Notes: generated by a model not told the origin, from the sequence alone. 7,364 nucleotides of DNA from JBKJTP01 sp046590195 (GCA_046590195.1 JBKJTP010000166.1:1-7364); one strand, 5' to 3'; counted from the first letter of the stretch, positions 1 to 7,301 are shown. Translations and numbers: made by a program.

Positions 1-387
1 AAGAATTATGGCGAGTACGTCGGCATTGCATTCCAGATCCGTGATGATCTCTTCGATTACGAGAGTGCTGCGAGCACCATCGGCAAGCCTGTCGCGATCG
101 ATCTGAAAGAGAAGAAGCTCACGCTGCCGCTGATCCATGCACTCGAACAGTTGACACCATCCGAAGTCAAGCGCATTAAGCGGTTGATCAAGAGCGGGAA
201 GGCTGCAAAGCAGAATTACAACGAGGTCGTTGATCTCGTCCAGCAGAAGGGTGGACTCACATACGCCCGGACGAAGGCCGAGGAATACGCGCAGAAAGCA
301 AAGTCAAGTCTTGACATCTTCGCTGCTTCACCTGCAAAGACATCTCTTTTGCAATTCGTCGACTTCGTGATGGAGCGGGAGTTCTAA
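1..387 (+). CDS. Polyprenyl diphosphate synthase, C-terminal part (5' end outside window)
   Basis: This is the last 128 codons of an all-trans polyprenyl diphosphate synthase (IspB/HepT/IspA-type), open from base 1 and ending in TAA at 385-387. The family condenses isopentenyl diphosphate onto an allylic diphosphate in the cytoplasm, usually to make quinone side chains or a lipid-carrier precursor. The second aspartate-rich motif is present as FQIRDDLFDYE (D15, D16, D19 of the fragment), followed by the usual GKP...DLKEKKLTLPLIHAL segment (28-48) that closes the active site. The rest is the helical C-terminal tail. The product chain length cannot be judged because the first DDxxD motif and the residues before it are missing. 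The true start lies left of the window; the TTG at 151 is internal. The gene converges on the permease gene, with stop codons 22 bp apart. Confidence 0.93.
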   Translation, partial: KNYGEYVGIAFQIRDDLFDYESAASTIGKPVAIDLKEKKLTLPLIHALEQLTPSEVKRIKRLIKSGKAAKQNYNEVVDLVQQKGGLTYARTKAEEYAQKAKSSLDIFAASPAKTSLLQFVDFVMEREF

Positions 388-409
388 CCCGGCCTCTAGT
401 CTCTAGACG

Positions 410-1240
410 CTATCCCTTAACCGCGCCCGCCGTCAATCCCGCGATGATCTTCTTCTGGAAGACTGCGAAGAGCACTAGGACGGGGAGTGCGCTCATTCCG
501 GCGCCCGCCATGAGGTGGCCCATGTCGATCGATTGCTTGCCCTGGTAGAAGGCAAGACCCACCGGCAGCGTGCGCATCGATGCGTCGCTCACGAAGAGGA
601 ATGGGAACAGGAAGCTGTTCCACATCGATAAGAACTGATACATGAAGAGCACGACGAGCATCGGCTTCGCGAGTGGGAAGATGATGCCGCGCAAGATGTG
701 CGAAATGTTTGCGCCATCGATCGTCGCCGCCTCTTCAAGCTCTTTCGGTAATTCCTCGATGTATTGCTTCATGAGGAAGACACCAAACGGTGTCACGAAG
801 AACGGGATCATCAGTGCTGCGTAGGTATTGATCCAACCGAAGACAACCATCTCACGATAGAGTGGGATCATCACGACGTGCGGAGGCACCATTAGAATGG
901 CGAGGACTGTCCCGAACCACAGCTTTTTCAGCGGGAATTCTCGCCGCGCAAACGCATACGCCACGACAGTACAGAGCAGGCAATTTGCGACAGAGACCAC
1001 TGTCGCAACAAGCAGGCTATTAAAGAAGTAGGTATCAAAGTTATCGGATGCCAAGGCATCCTTGTAGTTCTGCAGCGTGAATGCTGACTTGAGCAATTCG
1101 CCAAGCGTTGCACCACCTGCCGGATTATCCGAGAGCGAGAGGATGATCATCCAGACAAGCGGAAAGAACATCGTGACCGCGCCCACAAGCAGCACTGCAT
1201 GCGAGACGAATCTTCCGAGTGGTGTGCCCTTTTTGATCAC
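410..1240 (-). CDS. Carbohydrate ABC transporter permease, MalG type
   Basis: An inner-membrane permease subunit of a CUT1-type sugar importer, 276 aa, normal length for the MalG/AraQ/LacG family. About six hydrophobic segments are visible (roughly 12-36, 73-97, 109-128, 139-157, 192-214, 247-265). The cytoplasmic EAA loop that docks on the ATPase is clear at 169-189 (EEAATIDGA, G185, P189). The C-terminus IIAGLTAGAVKG is the family's conserved ending. The start is GTG at 1238-1240, which overlaps the nadD stop as GTGA; no Shine-Dalgarno is visible, so expression probably relies on translational coupling. Such permeases normally pair with a MalF-type subunit, a binding protein and an ATPase, and none of these is in the window. 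The substrate cannot be predicted. It is the last gene of the minus-strand block. Confidence 0.93.
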   Translation of the reverse strand: MIKKGTPLGRFVSHAVLLVGAVTMFFPLVWMIILSLSDNPAGGATLGELLKSAFTLQNYKDALASDNFDTYFFNSLLVATVVSVANCLLCTVVAYAFARREFPLKKLWFGTVLAILMVPPHVVMIPLYREMVVFGWINTYAALMIPFFVTPFGVFLMKQYIEELPKELEEAATIDGANISHILRGIIFPLAKPMLVVLFMYQFLSMWNSFLFPFLFVSDASMRTLPVGLAFYQGKQSIDMGHLMAGAGMSALPVLVLFAVFQKKIIAGLTAGAVKG

Positions 1241-1827
1241 GCGTCTTTGTAGAGATCTTGTTCTTCGATGATCGCGAGTACAGGATCTGTGACCATGTAC
1301 TTTATCGACTGACCGCTTTCTACACGTTTACGAATCTCTGTGCCAGAGATCTCCAGAAGCGGTATCTCTACAAATCTAACATGATCGAGAAGCTCGGGTT
1401 TCACTTTCTCTTTTGTGTATCCCGGCCGGACCATCACTCCAAGCTCAGCAAGAGAGAGTATTTCCTCGGACGATCGCCACGCATCGAAGATCTCCAGGTT
1501 GTCCATACCGATGATCAGCACCAACTGAGTGTCAGCCGCATACTGCTGCTTGAGCTCACGCAATGTGTCGATCGTGTATGATGGACCTTCACGCCTGAGT
1601 TCAATATCTGAAGCCGCAAAGCAGGGATTATTCTTGATCGCAGCTTCGACCATCCTCAGCCGGAGCATCCCATCGGGCAACCGCATCTTTTGTTTGTGCG
1701 GCGGCACGGATGCGGGCACGAAGATGACAGTGTCGAGCTGAAGCTCCTCTCGTGCGATCTCAGCGCCGATCAGGTGCGCCACGTGTGGCGGATTGAACGA
1801 GCCCCCAAAGATGCCGATGCGTCTCAC
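1237..1827 (-). CDS. nadD: Nicotinate-nucleotide adenylyltransferase
   Basis: A cytoplasmic NAD biosynthesis enzyme that adenylates nicotinate mononucleotide with ATP to give deamido-NAD. It is 196 aa, full length for the family. The nucleotidyltransferase signature GGSFNPPHVAH is at 8-18. VPPHK (41-45), PSYT (82-85), GMD (107-109, usually GAD), W117 and VRPG (133-136) follow in the expected order. The C-terminal ATP-binding motif is ISGTEIRKR (160-168), against the common ISST.IR. The start is GTG at 1825-1827, chosen because the nucleotide-binding fold begins at once (RRIGIFGG) and a GAGGA ribosome-binding site sits 7 nt upstream. It lies 10 bp after the PorE-like gene and overlaps the permease start by 4 nt, so it is within an operon. 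Its association with a sugar permease rather than a ribosome-silencing factor gene is unusual but not functionally informative. Confidence 0.96.
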   Translation of the reverse strand: MRRIGIFGGSFNPPHVAHLIGAEIAREELQLDTVIFVPASVPPHKQKMRLPDGMLRLRMVEAAIKNNPCFAASDIELRREGPSYTIDTLRELKQQYAADTQLVLIIGMDNLEIFDAWRSSEEILSLAELGVMVRPGYTKEKVKPELLDHVRFVEIPLLEISGTEIRKRVESGQSIKYMVTDPVLAIIEEQDLYKDA

Positions 1828-1834
1828 TGCTGTA

Positions 1835-1839
1835 TCCTC
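1835..1839 (-). promoter_or_regulatory. Ribosome-binding site of nadD
   Basis: On the minus strand GAGGA lies 7 nt before the GTG start of nadD and overlaps the TGA stop of the upstream gene. It is the only clear Shine-Dalgarno sequence in front of any gene in this window. It supports the GTG at 1825-1827 as the start and suggests coupled translation with the preceding gene. Confidence 0.6.
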
Positions 1840-4150
1840 ACTTCTTTGCAGGTGCGAGGTTCAGGATCTCGAACTCCGTACGGCGATTCTGCTGACGACC
1901 TTCCTCGGTATCGTTCGTCGCGACAGGACGCGTAGCCCCGTAGCCCTTCGCACGCAGGCGGGCAGATGTGATGCCCCAATCGACTAAGTACTGTTTCACT
2001 TCTTCAGCGCGCATCTGCGAGAGCCTGTTGTTGATGTCCGCTGTACCGATGCTATCAGTGTGTCCGGCGATCTCAATGCGAAGCTTCGGGTTGTCTTTCA
2101 TCAGCTTCACGAGGTTGTTCAGCTCCGTGACAGACTCTGTACGAAGCGTCGCCTTGTTGAAGTCGAAGAAAATGTTGTTCAGCGCGATGATGGTGCGTGG
2201 CTGCTCAGTCGAAGGTGAATCGATCGTTACAGGATCTTTGACCGGAGGCTTGTTCGGATCCTTTACCGGAGGCTTGTTCGGATCCTTCACTGGCGGCTTG
2301 TTGGGATCCTTCACTGGAGGCTTGTTCGGATCCTTCACTGGCGGCTTGCTCGGATCCTTTACCGGAGGCTTGTTCGGATCCTTCACTGGCGGCTTGTTGG
2401 GATCCTTCACTGGCGGCTTGTTGGGATCCTTTACCGGTGGCTTAGTCGGATCCTTCGCAGGTGGATTCTTTGGATCATTTGCTGCAAGATCACCAAGCGG
2501 TGTCAACGGCAGATCGTGCATGATCTCGCGGTAAGGGATCGTGTCAGGCACGGTGTAATTCTCTGAGTAGAACACATAGCCCGGAGCAGTCGCGGTGATG
2601 CCGTAGTGCTTGCCAGTGCCCAGCGTGATGAAGAACTTACCCGAGACAGGATTCGCGCGATAGACAGCCACGAGTTCATCGCCTGCAAGATCGGTCACAT
2701 TGATCGATGCTGCAACTGGCTTAGAAGTAACCTTATCGATCACACGACCTGCAATGACCGTTACTGGCCCTGGACGAAACTCGGTCGGCAACTTCGACTT
2801 GTAAATATCGAGATCATTCGCAGCATCATCGCGCTGGCTGCTGTAATAAACCGTATCTCCGCGTGCAGGAATGCTGAGATAAGCGTCCTCACCGAATGAG
2901 TTGATCGGCGCACCGATGTTGACTGGCTTGCTCCACGTGCCGTCATCGAGCTTCCGCGTCATGAAGATATCATGATTGCCGTAGCCAGGATGTCCGTTCG
3001 AAGAGAAGTAAAGTGTCTTGCCATCTGCTGAGATGAATGGGGAGCGATCGTTGAAGCGTGTGTTCACTACTTCGCCGAGATTGAGCGGACGCGTCCACGA
3101 TCCACCGCTTCCGCGATAGACAACATAGATGTCCTCAGAGCTACCGAGCGAACCTTGTCTGCTGCTCGAGAAATACATGGTCGAGCCATCGGCCGTCATG
3201 CTCGGCTGCCCATCCCAGGCGGGTGAATTCACGACGCGGCCAAGATTCTGTGGCGTTGTCCACCCGTCTGCCGTAGCTTCAGAGATGTAAATGTCACAAT
3301 CGCCAACGCCTTCGGGCCTGCGGCAAAGTGTTGTGAACATCGTGAGCCCATCGGCACTGATAAAGGCCGAGCCATCTTCATCCACTTGATTCAGAGGTGG
3401 ATCAAGTGCAATTGGCTTTCGCCAGTTGCGAATACTATCTCTCGTTGACATAAAGAGATCGTCACCGAAATCCCTCGTATCGTAATACTGCCTGATGTTG
3501 CTCGATGGCCGGCGAGAAGTGAAATACATGTTCTCGCCATCGGCAGTCATGCTGACGCCGTAATCATCGTAATCGCTGTTGAGCCCAGGCACATTGATCG
3601 GTGCATCGCCCGCAGGTGGCTTCAGCCGTTCAGCCTGACTTTCGAGATTGAACTTGATCCAGAAGTCGGCTTCGCGCATCTGCACAGTGTCGAAGCTCGT
3701 GAACGGCACCATTCGCTTAACGAACTGCGTGAACGCGTACGCAGCGCTATCTGGCTTTTGCAAGACTCTCAGAGAGGTACCGAGATTGTAGTAGTTGTAC
3801 GCATCAAAGCTCGAATCGATCTTGATCGCGCGGTGATAGTACTGCACTGCAAGCCTGTGATTCTTGAGCGTCTGATACATACCCGCCACTCGCGACCATG
3901 GGTAGGGATAGCTCGAATCAAGCTTGATCGCTTCGCCATATTCATAGAGCGCTTCCTCAAACATCTTCTTTTGCTCGTAGTCATAGCCTGCACGCGAGTG
4001 CTCGAGCGCCTTAGGATCTTTTTGAGCAAAGAGAACAGAAGGGAAAGAAATGCAGAAAGCCGCCAGGAGGATGGCAGCGAGTGCAAGTGCGCTCGTGGAT
4101 GGAGCACCTGTTAAAAGAGACGTTGTGTGTCTCGAAAGAGGAAAATGCAA
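1838..4150 (-). CDS. PorE-like TPR / PD40 propeller / CRD / OmpA-C envelope protein
   Basis: An exported protein of 770 aa. The signal peptide is about 1-42 (hydrophobic 21-42, likely cleavage VLFA|QKD). Cys33 is not in a lipobox, so signal peptidase I is expected. TPR-like helices occupy about 45-149. At least five PD40 (WD40-like) strands with the pattern 'SADG..MYF(S/T)S' start near 197, 259, 313, 368 and 421, indicating a beta propeller. A carboxypeptidase-regulatory-like domain follows at about 464-536, then ten proline-rich octapeptides (558-637), then an OmpA-C domain (about 657-762). In the last, D699 and R714 have the spacing of the diaminopimelate-binding pair (GHTDSIG...LSQMRA), so peptidoglycan binding is expected. 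The domain order matches PorE (PG1058) of the Porphyromonas gingivalis type IX secretion system, but many Bacteroidota paralogs share it, so no symbol is given. The start is TTG at 4148-4150: there is no Met in the first 85 residues and no upstream ATG, GTG or TTG before an in-frame stop at 4190-4192. No Shine-Dalgarno is visible. Confidence 0.9.
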   Translation of the reverse strand: MHFPLSRHTTSLLTGAPSTSALALAAILLAAFCISFPSVLFAQKDPKALEHSRAGYDYEQKKMFEEALYEYGEAIKLDSSYPYPWSRVAGMYQTLKNHRLAVQYYHRAIKIDSSFDAYNYYNLGTSLRVLQKPDSAAYAFTQFVKRMVPFTSFDTVQMREADFWIKFNLESQAERLKPPAGDAPINVPGLNSDYDDYGVSMTADGENMYFTSRRPSSNIRQYYDTRDFGDDLFMSTRDSIRNWRKPIALDPPLNQVDEDGSAFISADGLTMFTTLCRRPEGVGDCDIYISEATADGWTTPQNLGRVVNSPAWDGQPSMTADGSTMYFSSSRQGSLGSSEDIYVVYRGSGGSWTRPLNLGEVVNTRFNDRSPFISADGKTLYFSSNGHPGYGNHDIFMTRKLDDGTWSKPVNIGAPINSFGEDAYLSIPARGDTVYYSSQRDDAANDLDIYKSKLPTEFRPGPVTVIAGRVIDKVTSKPVAASINVTDLAGDELVAVYRANPVSGKFFITLGTGKHYGITATAPGYVFYSENYTVPDTIPYREIMHDLPLTPLGDLAANDPKNPPAKDPTKPPVKDPNKPPVKDPNKPPVKDPNKPPVKDPSKPPVKDPNKPPVKDPNKPPVKDPNKPPVKDPNKPPVKDPVTIDSPSTEQPRTIIALNNIFFDFNKATLRTESVTELNNLVKLMKDNPKLRIEIAGHTDSIGTADINNRLSQMRAEEVKQYLVDWGITSARLRAKGYGATRPVATNDTEEGRQQNRRTEFEILNLAPAKK
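2232..2471 (-). repeat. Ten tandem 24-bp units encoding (KDPNKPPV)n
   Basis: Ten head-to-tail 24-bp units begin at 2232, 2256, 2280 and so on to 2448, inside the PorE-like gene. Read in frame they encode octapeptides, mostly KDPNKPPV, with one KDPSKPPV, one KDPTKPPV and a diverged NDPKNPPA at the N-terminal end. Nine units contain the palindrome GGATCC at their boundary. The 48-bp pair of units at 2256-2303 is identical to that at 2352-2399, and units 2376 and 2400 are identical to each other, which indicates recent duplication of blocks. The length is a multiple of three codons throughout, so unit gain or loss keeps the reading frame. Confidence 0.97.
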
Positions 4151-4157
4151 GACCAGG

Positions 4158-4185
4158 ATTATGTTTGTTATCGAAATCGGATCAA
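4158..4185 (-). promoter_or_regulatory. Weak candidate promoter for the PorE-like gene
   Basis: In the 39-bp gap before the PorE-like gene, the minus strand has TTGATC (4185-4180), a 16-bp spacer and CATAAT (4163-4158). The -10 box matches 5 of 6 and the -35 box 4 of 6 of the sigma70 consensus. Transcription would then start within a few bases of the TTG start codon, giving an almost leaderless mRNA, which would fit the absence of a ribosome-binding site. The match is weak and could be chance, and Bacteroidota-type sigma factors prefer different boxes. Confidence 0.2.
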
Positions 4186-4189
4186 CGGA

Positions 4190-5587
4190 TCATTCGGTCT
4201 TGATTGAGGTGTATTTACCCGATGCAGTTTCAGATTCCACCGGACGAGGAGCCGGGTACAATTCCTGGAGCCGGACCTGGAGAACACGGTTCGGCGCACT
4301 CTTTAAGACACTGATCTTGACCCCCATAGTTTCTTTTTCCTCACCGGTCTCTGGGATATACCCAAAGAGCTTGTTGACGTAGCCGCTGACGGACTCATAA
4401 TCCTCATCCTCAGGGATGTGGAAGCTCGAGAACAGCGGATCGAGATGCACGTTCGCATCAGGGATCGCCATCTCGGCCGAGATCTCGATCAACTTCTTCG
4501 CCTCATCGATCACCACAGCTGGGATATCTTCGTCGTATTCGTCATGGATCTCGCCAACGATCTCCTCAACGATGTCCTCGAGTGTCACGATGCCAGCGGT
4601 GCCGCCATACTCATCGACGACAACTGCCATGTGAAGTTTCTGTGCCTGGAATTCTCTCAGCAACTCAGAGAGATGCTTCGTCTCCGGTACGAACGGGGCA
4701 GGGCGGATGATGTCATGGAGAACTATGAGATGCGGGTTCTGAATAAGCGCCAGCACATCCTTCGAGTAGATGACCCCAATGATGTTCTCGATCGACTCAT
4801 GAAAGACAGGCAAACGAGTGTAACCTTCCGAGATGATGCGCTCGACGAGGTGCTCACGTGGTGTCTCAAGATCGACCGCCACGATATTCGTCCTCGGTAC
4901 CATCACTTCACGAACGGTACGTTCGCGGAAATCGAAGATGTTCTCGATCAGCTCATTCTCTGTCTTATCGATCACACCAGAGCGTGCACCCTCTTCGAAC
5001 ATCACGCGTAGCTCTTCTTCGGAGACACGGCTTTCGGTGAAGCTTGTGTGATCGCGGAACGGACGAAGAAAAATGTTCGAGATGACGACCGGAAGATGCG
5101 TGATGGGCTTCAACCAACGGACCATCGCGCGGACGATACGCGCAAGCATGAACGCGAAGCGCTGGCTCTGCTGTAATGCGACAGACTTTGGTATCAACGC
5201 ACCAAATGTGAGATCCAGAATAACGCCGCCACCGATGGCTAGGAAGAAGGCGACGATCGTACCTGTGCGAAGCGTCCAGTCGAACCAGAGCGCAAGCGAG
5301 GGCGAGAGGTCGTTGTATGCGATAAGAGCTGCTGCAGTTGCAACGAGAAAGCTTGACATCACCGCGCCGCATTGCGTCGTTGCGACAAAGCTCTCGACAT
5401 TGAGCTTCAGATCAAGAAGTGTTGTGGCGGTTGCTTTATCATCCGGATCCACATCGTCATCGTCGATCATCTCCTTCAGTCGGCTCCGCCGGACGTTCAG
5501 GATGCTCGTCTCCGCAAGCGCAAAGAACGCATGCAGCACGATAAAGAAGATCAGGAGAAATATCTCAAACCCTAACGAGATCCCCAT
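4190..5587 (-). CDS. CorC/HlyC-type CNNM membrane protein with CBS pair
   Basis: An inner-membrane protein of 465 aa, full length, of the CNNM/CorC ('hemolysin C') family, whose members act in magnesium or cobalt export or resistance. The N-terminal CNNM (DUF21) domain covers about 5-180 with hydrophobic stretches near 6-25, 66-91 and 106-133. The acidic helix VSEEELRVMFEEG (188-200) follows. A CBS pair spans about 228-345, with VMVPR (228-232), TRLPVF (257-262) and VVVDEYGGTAGIVTLEDIVE (322-341), where the last aspartate normally contacts ATP ribose. The transporter-associated CorC_HlyC domain is about 364-445. The membrane motif normally GExxPK reads GALIPK (129-134), so a conserved glutamate is alanine here. 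The start is ATG at 5585-5587; no Shine-Dalgarno is visible. It lies 24 bp after argS and 39 bp before the PorE-like gene, probably in one transcript. The family assignment is sure; the transported ion is not. Confidence 0.94.
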   Translation of the reverse strand: MGISLGFEIFLLIFFIVLHAFFALAETSILNVRRSRLKEMIDDDDVDPDDKATATTLLDLKLNVESFVATTQCGAVMSSFLVATAAALIAYNDLSPSLALWFDWTLRTGTIVAFFLAIGGGVILDLTFGALIPKSVALQQSQRFAFMLARIVRAMVRWLKPITHLPVVISNIFLRPFRDHTSFTESRVSEEELRVMFEEGARSGVIDKTENELIENIFDFRERTVREVMVPRTNIVAVDLETPREHLVERIISEGYTRLPVFHESIENIIGVIYSKDVLALIQNPHLIVLHDIIRPAPFVPETKHLSELLREFQAQKLHMAVVVDEYGGTAGIVTLEDIVEEIVGEIHDEYDEDIPAVVIDEAKKLIEISAEMAIPDANVHLDPLFSSFHIPEDEDYESVSGYVNKLFGYIPETGEEKETMGVKISVLKSAPNRVLQVRLQELYPAPRPVESETASGKYTSIKTE

Positions 5588-5611
5588 TAAAGGACAAAGA
5601 AGCGGATTAGA

Positions 5612-7246
5612 TCACATGCTCTCGGGCGCACTCACGTTGAGTATCTTACACCCGTTTGCCAACACGCGTTTTGTTGCAATTGCAAGCGCGATCCTGGCAG
5701 TCTGTATCGGTTCTTCGGTGCCCACAATGCGGCAATCGTGATAGAACTTGTGAAACTGTGCAGCTACATCGCGCAAGTATTCGCAGATGTGATGCGGTGC
5801 ATAAGCAGCAGCCGACATACTGACCATTTGTGGGAAGCGAAGCAATAGCTTGGTCAATGCGATCTCTTCGTTGTGCTGAAGCACGTCGAGCTGCGCGGTC
5901 TTGATCGTGTCGTGCGAGATACCTTGCTGCTCGGCAAAGCGAAGCATACTGGCGATTCGCGCATGTGCATATTGTACATAGTAGACAGGGTTCTTGTCCG
6001 ACTGCTCCTTCGCAAGCTCCACATCAAACTCCAAATGCGTATTAGCTGCGCGCATGTTGAAGAAGAAGCTCGCCGCATCGGTGCCAACGTCTTCGAGCAA
6101 CTCATCGAGTGTGTAGTTGCTGCCCGAGCGCTTCGAGAACTTGATCAGCTCGCCGTTCGAGACAAAGCTCACCATCTGATGGATGATCACCTTCACCTTG
6201 CTTGGATCGTATCCCAGTGCACGGATTGCGGCCAGTACATCCGGGATCGTGGCAATGTGATCAGCTCCGAAGATATCGATCAGTTGATCGTACCCACGTG
6301 AGAGTTTGTCAATATGGTAGCAAATGTCAGGTAGACGATAGGTAGGCTCGCCAGTAGACTTGACGATCACGCGATCGTCCTTCTCGCCCATAGCTGTTAG
6401 CTTCAGCCACATGGCGCCGTCTTTGTCGTAAGCAAGCTCCTTGTCCTTCAGCGTCTGGATCGTCTGCGCAACCTTGCCGGTGTCATAGAGAGATTGCTCA
6501 TTGAAGAAGATGTCGTGCTTGACCTTCAGCGTGTCGAGCGTCTTCTTGATGTTCGCAAAGTTCGATTGCTCGCCATACGACTGGAAGAAGGGAAGTTCTG
6601 CATCACGCTTTGCGTCACCAAACTCCACAACCATCGCCTTCGCAATGTCAACGATCTCTGCACCTCGATAGCCATCCTCGTCAAGCTCGATCGCGTCACC
6701 AAGCTCCTGCAGATAGCGGGTGCGAACCGACTTCGCCAGATTGCGCATCTGGTTGCCGGCATTGTTGAAATAGTATTCGCGGATGACGTTGAAGCCGGTC
6801 CATTCAAGTAGATTGGATACTGCAGCACCTAGCGCTACCTGGCGGCCGTGTCCTGCATGAAGCAAGCCGGTCGGGTTTGCAGATACCCACTCGATGTTGA
6901 CGGTCTTGCCCGCGTGCTCAGTCGTCCGTCCGAATGACTCTCCAGCAGCCAGTGCAGTGCGAAGCTCACCATGAAAGTAATTGCGGCTAAACTTGATATT
7001 GATAAATCCGGGACCCGCGATCTCGACAGCTTCGATCGTCTGCGAATCGTAGTTCAAACTCGTGAGCAGTTCGTTCGCGAGATCACGTGGCGAGCGCTTC
7101 AGCGGCTTCGAGAGCGTCATCGCAACGTTCGTCGAGAGATCGCCGAACGTGGTGTTCTGTGGCACCTCGAACTTGAGGACCGTATCCGCAGGCGCACCTA
7201 ACTTTGCTAACGCACCGGAGAAGATCTCCTGTAAATATTTTTCCAT
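5612..7246 (-). CDS. argS: Arginyl-tRNA synthetase
   Basis: A cytoplasmic class I aminoacyl-tRNA synthetase that charges tRNA-Arg with arginine; 544 aa, normal length. The N-terminal tRNA-recognition (Add-1) domain covers about 1-88 with VPQNTTFGDLSTNVAM (28-43). The catalytic Rossmann domain has VSANPTGLLHAGHGR (121-135), which contains the HIGH-type motif HAGH (130-133). EYYFNNAGNQM (157-167) and FGADHIATI (326-334) follow, then a KMSKS-type loop KFSKRSGS (369-376). The DALR anticodon-binding domain starts near YYVQYAHARI (422-431) and ends in the conserved ILNVSAPESM. The Met-to-Phe change in the KMSKS loop is tolerated in this family, where the loop is often degenerate. The start is ATG at 7244-7246, with the Add-1 domain beginning at once. 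No ribosome-binding site is visible. It is the first gene of the minus-strand block, behind a good promoter. Confidence 0.97.
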   Translation of the reverse strand: MEKYLQEIFSGALAKLGAPADTVLKFEVPQNTTFGDLSTNVAMTLSKPLKRSPRDLANELLTSLNYDSQTIEAVEIAGPGFINIKFSRNYFHGELRTALAAGESFGRTTEHAGKTVNIEWVSANPTGLLHAGHGRQVALGAAVSNLLEWTGFNVIREYYFNNAGNQMRNLAKSVRTRYLQELGDAIELDEDGYRGAEIVDIAKAMVVEFGDAKRDAELPFFQSYGEQSNFANIKKTLDTLKVKHDIFFNEQSLYDTGKVAQTIQTLKDKELAYDKDGAMWLKLTAMGEKDDRVIVKSTGEPTYRLPDICYHIDKLSRGYDQLIDIFGADHIATIPDVLAAIRALGYDPSKVKVIIHQMVSFVSNGELIKFSKRSGSNYTLDELLEDVGTDAASFFFNMRAANTHLEFDVELAKEQSDKNPVYYVQYAHARIASMLRFAEQQGISHDTIKTAQLDVLQHNEEIALTKLLLRFPQMVSMSAAAYAPHHICEYLRDVAAQFHKFYHDCRIVGTEEPIQTARIALAIATKRVLANGCKILNVSAPESM

Positions 7247-7272
7247 TAATTGAGAGGCAGGGGACTATCTAT

Positions 7273-7301
7273 ACTATAGAAATCTAATAAATGCCTGTCA
7301 T
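7273..7301 (-). promoter_or_regulatory. Candidate sigma70-type promoter of argS and the downstream operon
   Basis: On the minus strand ATGACA (7301-7296) and TATAGT (7278-7273) are separated by exactly 17 bp. Each box matches five of six consensus positions. The -10 box ends 26 bp before the argS ATG, so the untranslated leader would be about 20 nt. An overlapping element TAGATTTC (7287-7280) resembles the Bacteroidota -7 box TAnnTTTG in 5 of 6 defined positions, but no TTG -33 box is seen at the proper distance. As no other convincing promoter lies in the block, this could drive all five genes. Confidence 0.5.

Noticed and set aside
151..387. A small separate gene starting at TTG 151.
   Set aside because: The same frame is open back to base 1 and holds the second DDxxD motif of a polyprenyl diphosphate synthase, so TTG 151 is an internal codon.
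395..407. A stem TCTAG-TCT-CTAGA between the convergent genes as a bidirectional terminator.
   Set aside because: The stem is only five mostly A/T pairs with no T-run on either side, and it is likely chance.
2232..2471. A CRISPR array, because of the regular 24-bp periodicity.
   Set aside because: The units are contiguous with no unique spacers and encode an in-frame octapeptide repeat. The regular GGATCC sites are simply the Asp-Pro codon context of each unit.
1968..2534. A 188-codon plus-strand open frame with a striking FTGGLFGS glycine-rich repeat.
   Set aside because: It is the antisense reading of the 24-bp array and the OmpA-C domain of the PorE-like gene, which has strong domain support. 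Its repeat follows automatically from the array, and nothing else suggests a gene.
4148..4192. The CorC-like and PorE-like genes share one reading frame, separated by one TGA and 13 open codons, suggesting a read-through fusion.
   Set aside because: Both are complete family members, and the second begins with its own signal peptide, which would be misplaced inside a fusion. The shared frame is a one-in-three chance.
5073..5741. A 222-codon plus-strand open frame across the CorC-argS junction.
   Set aside because: It is antisense to two well-supported genes, has low-complexity composition and shows no recognisable domain.
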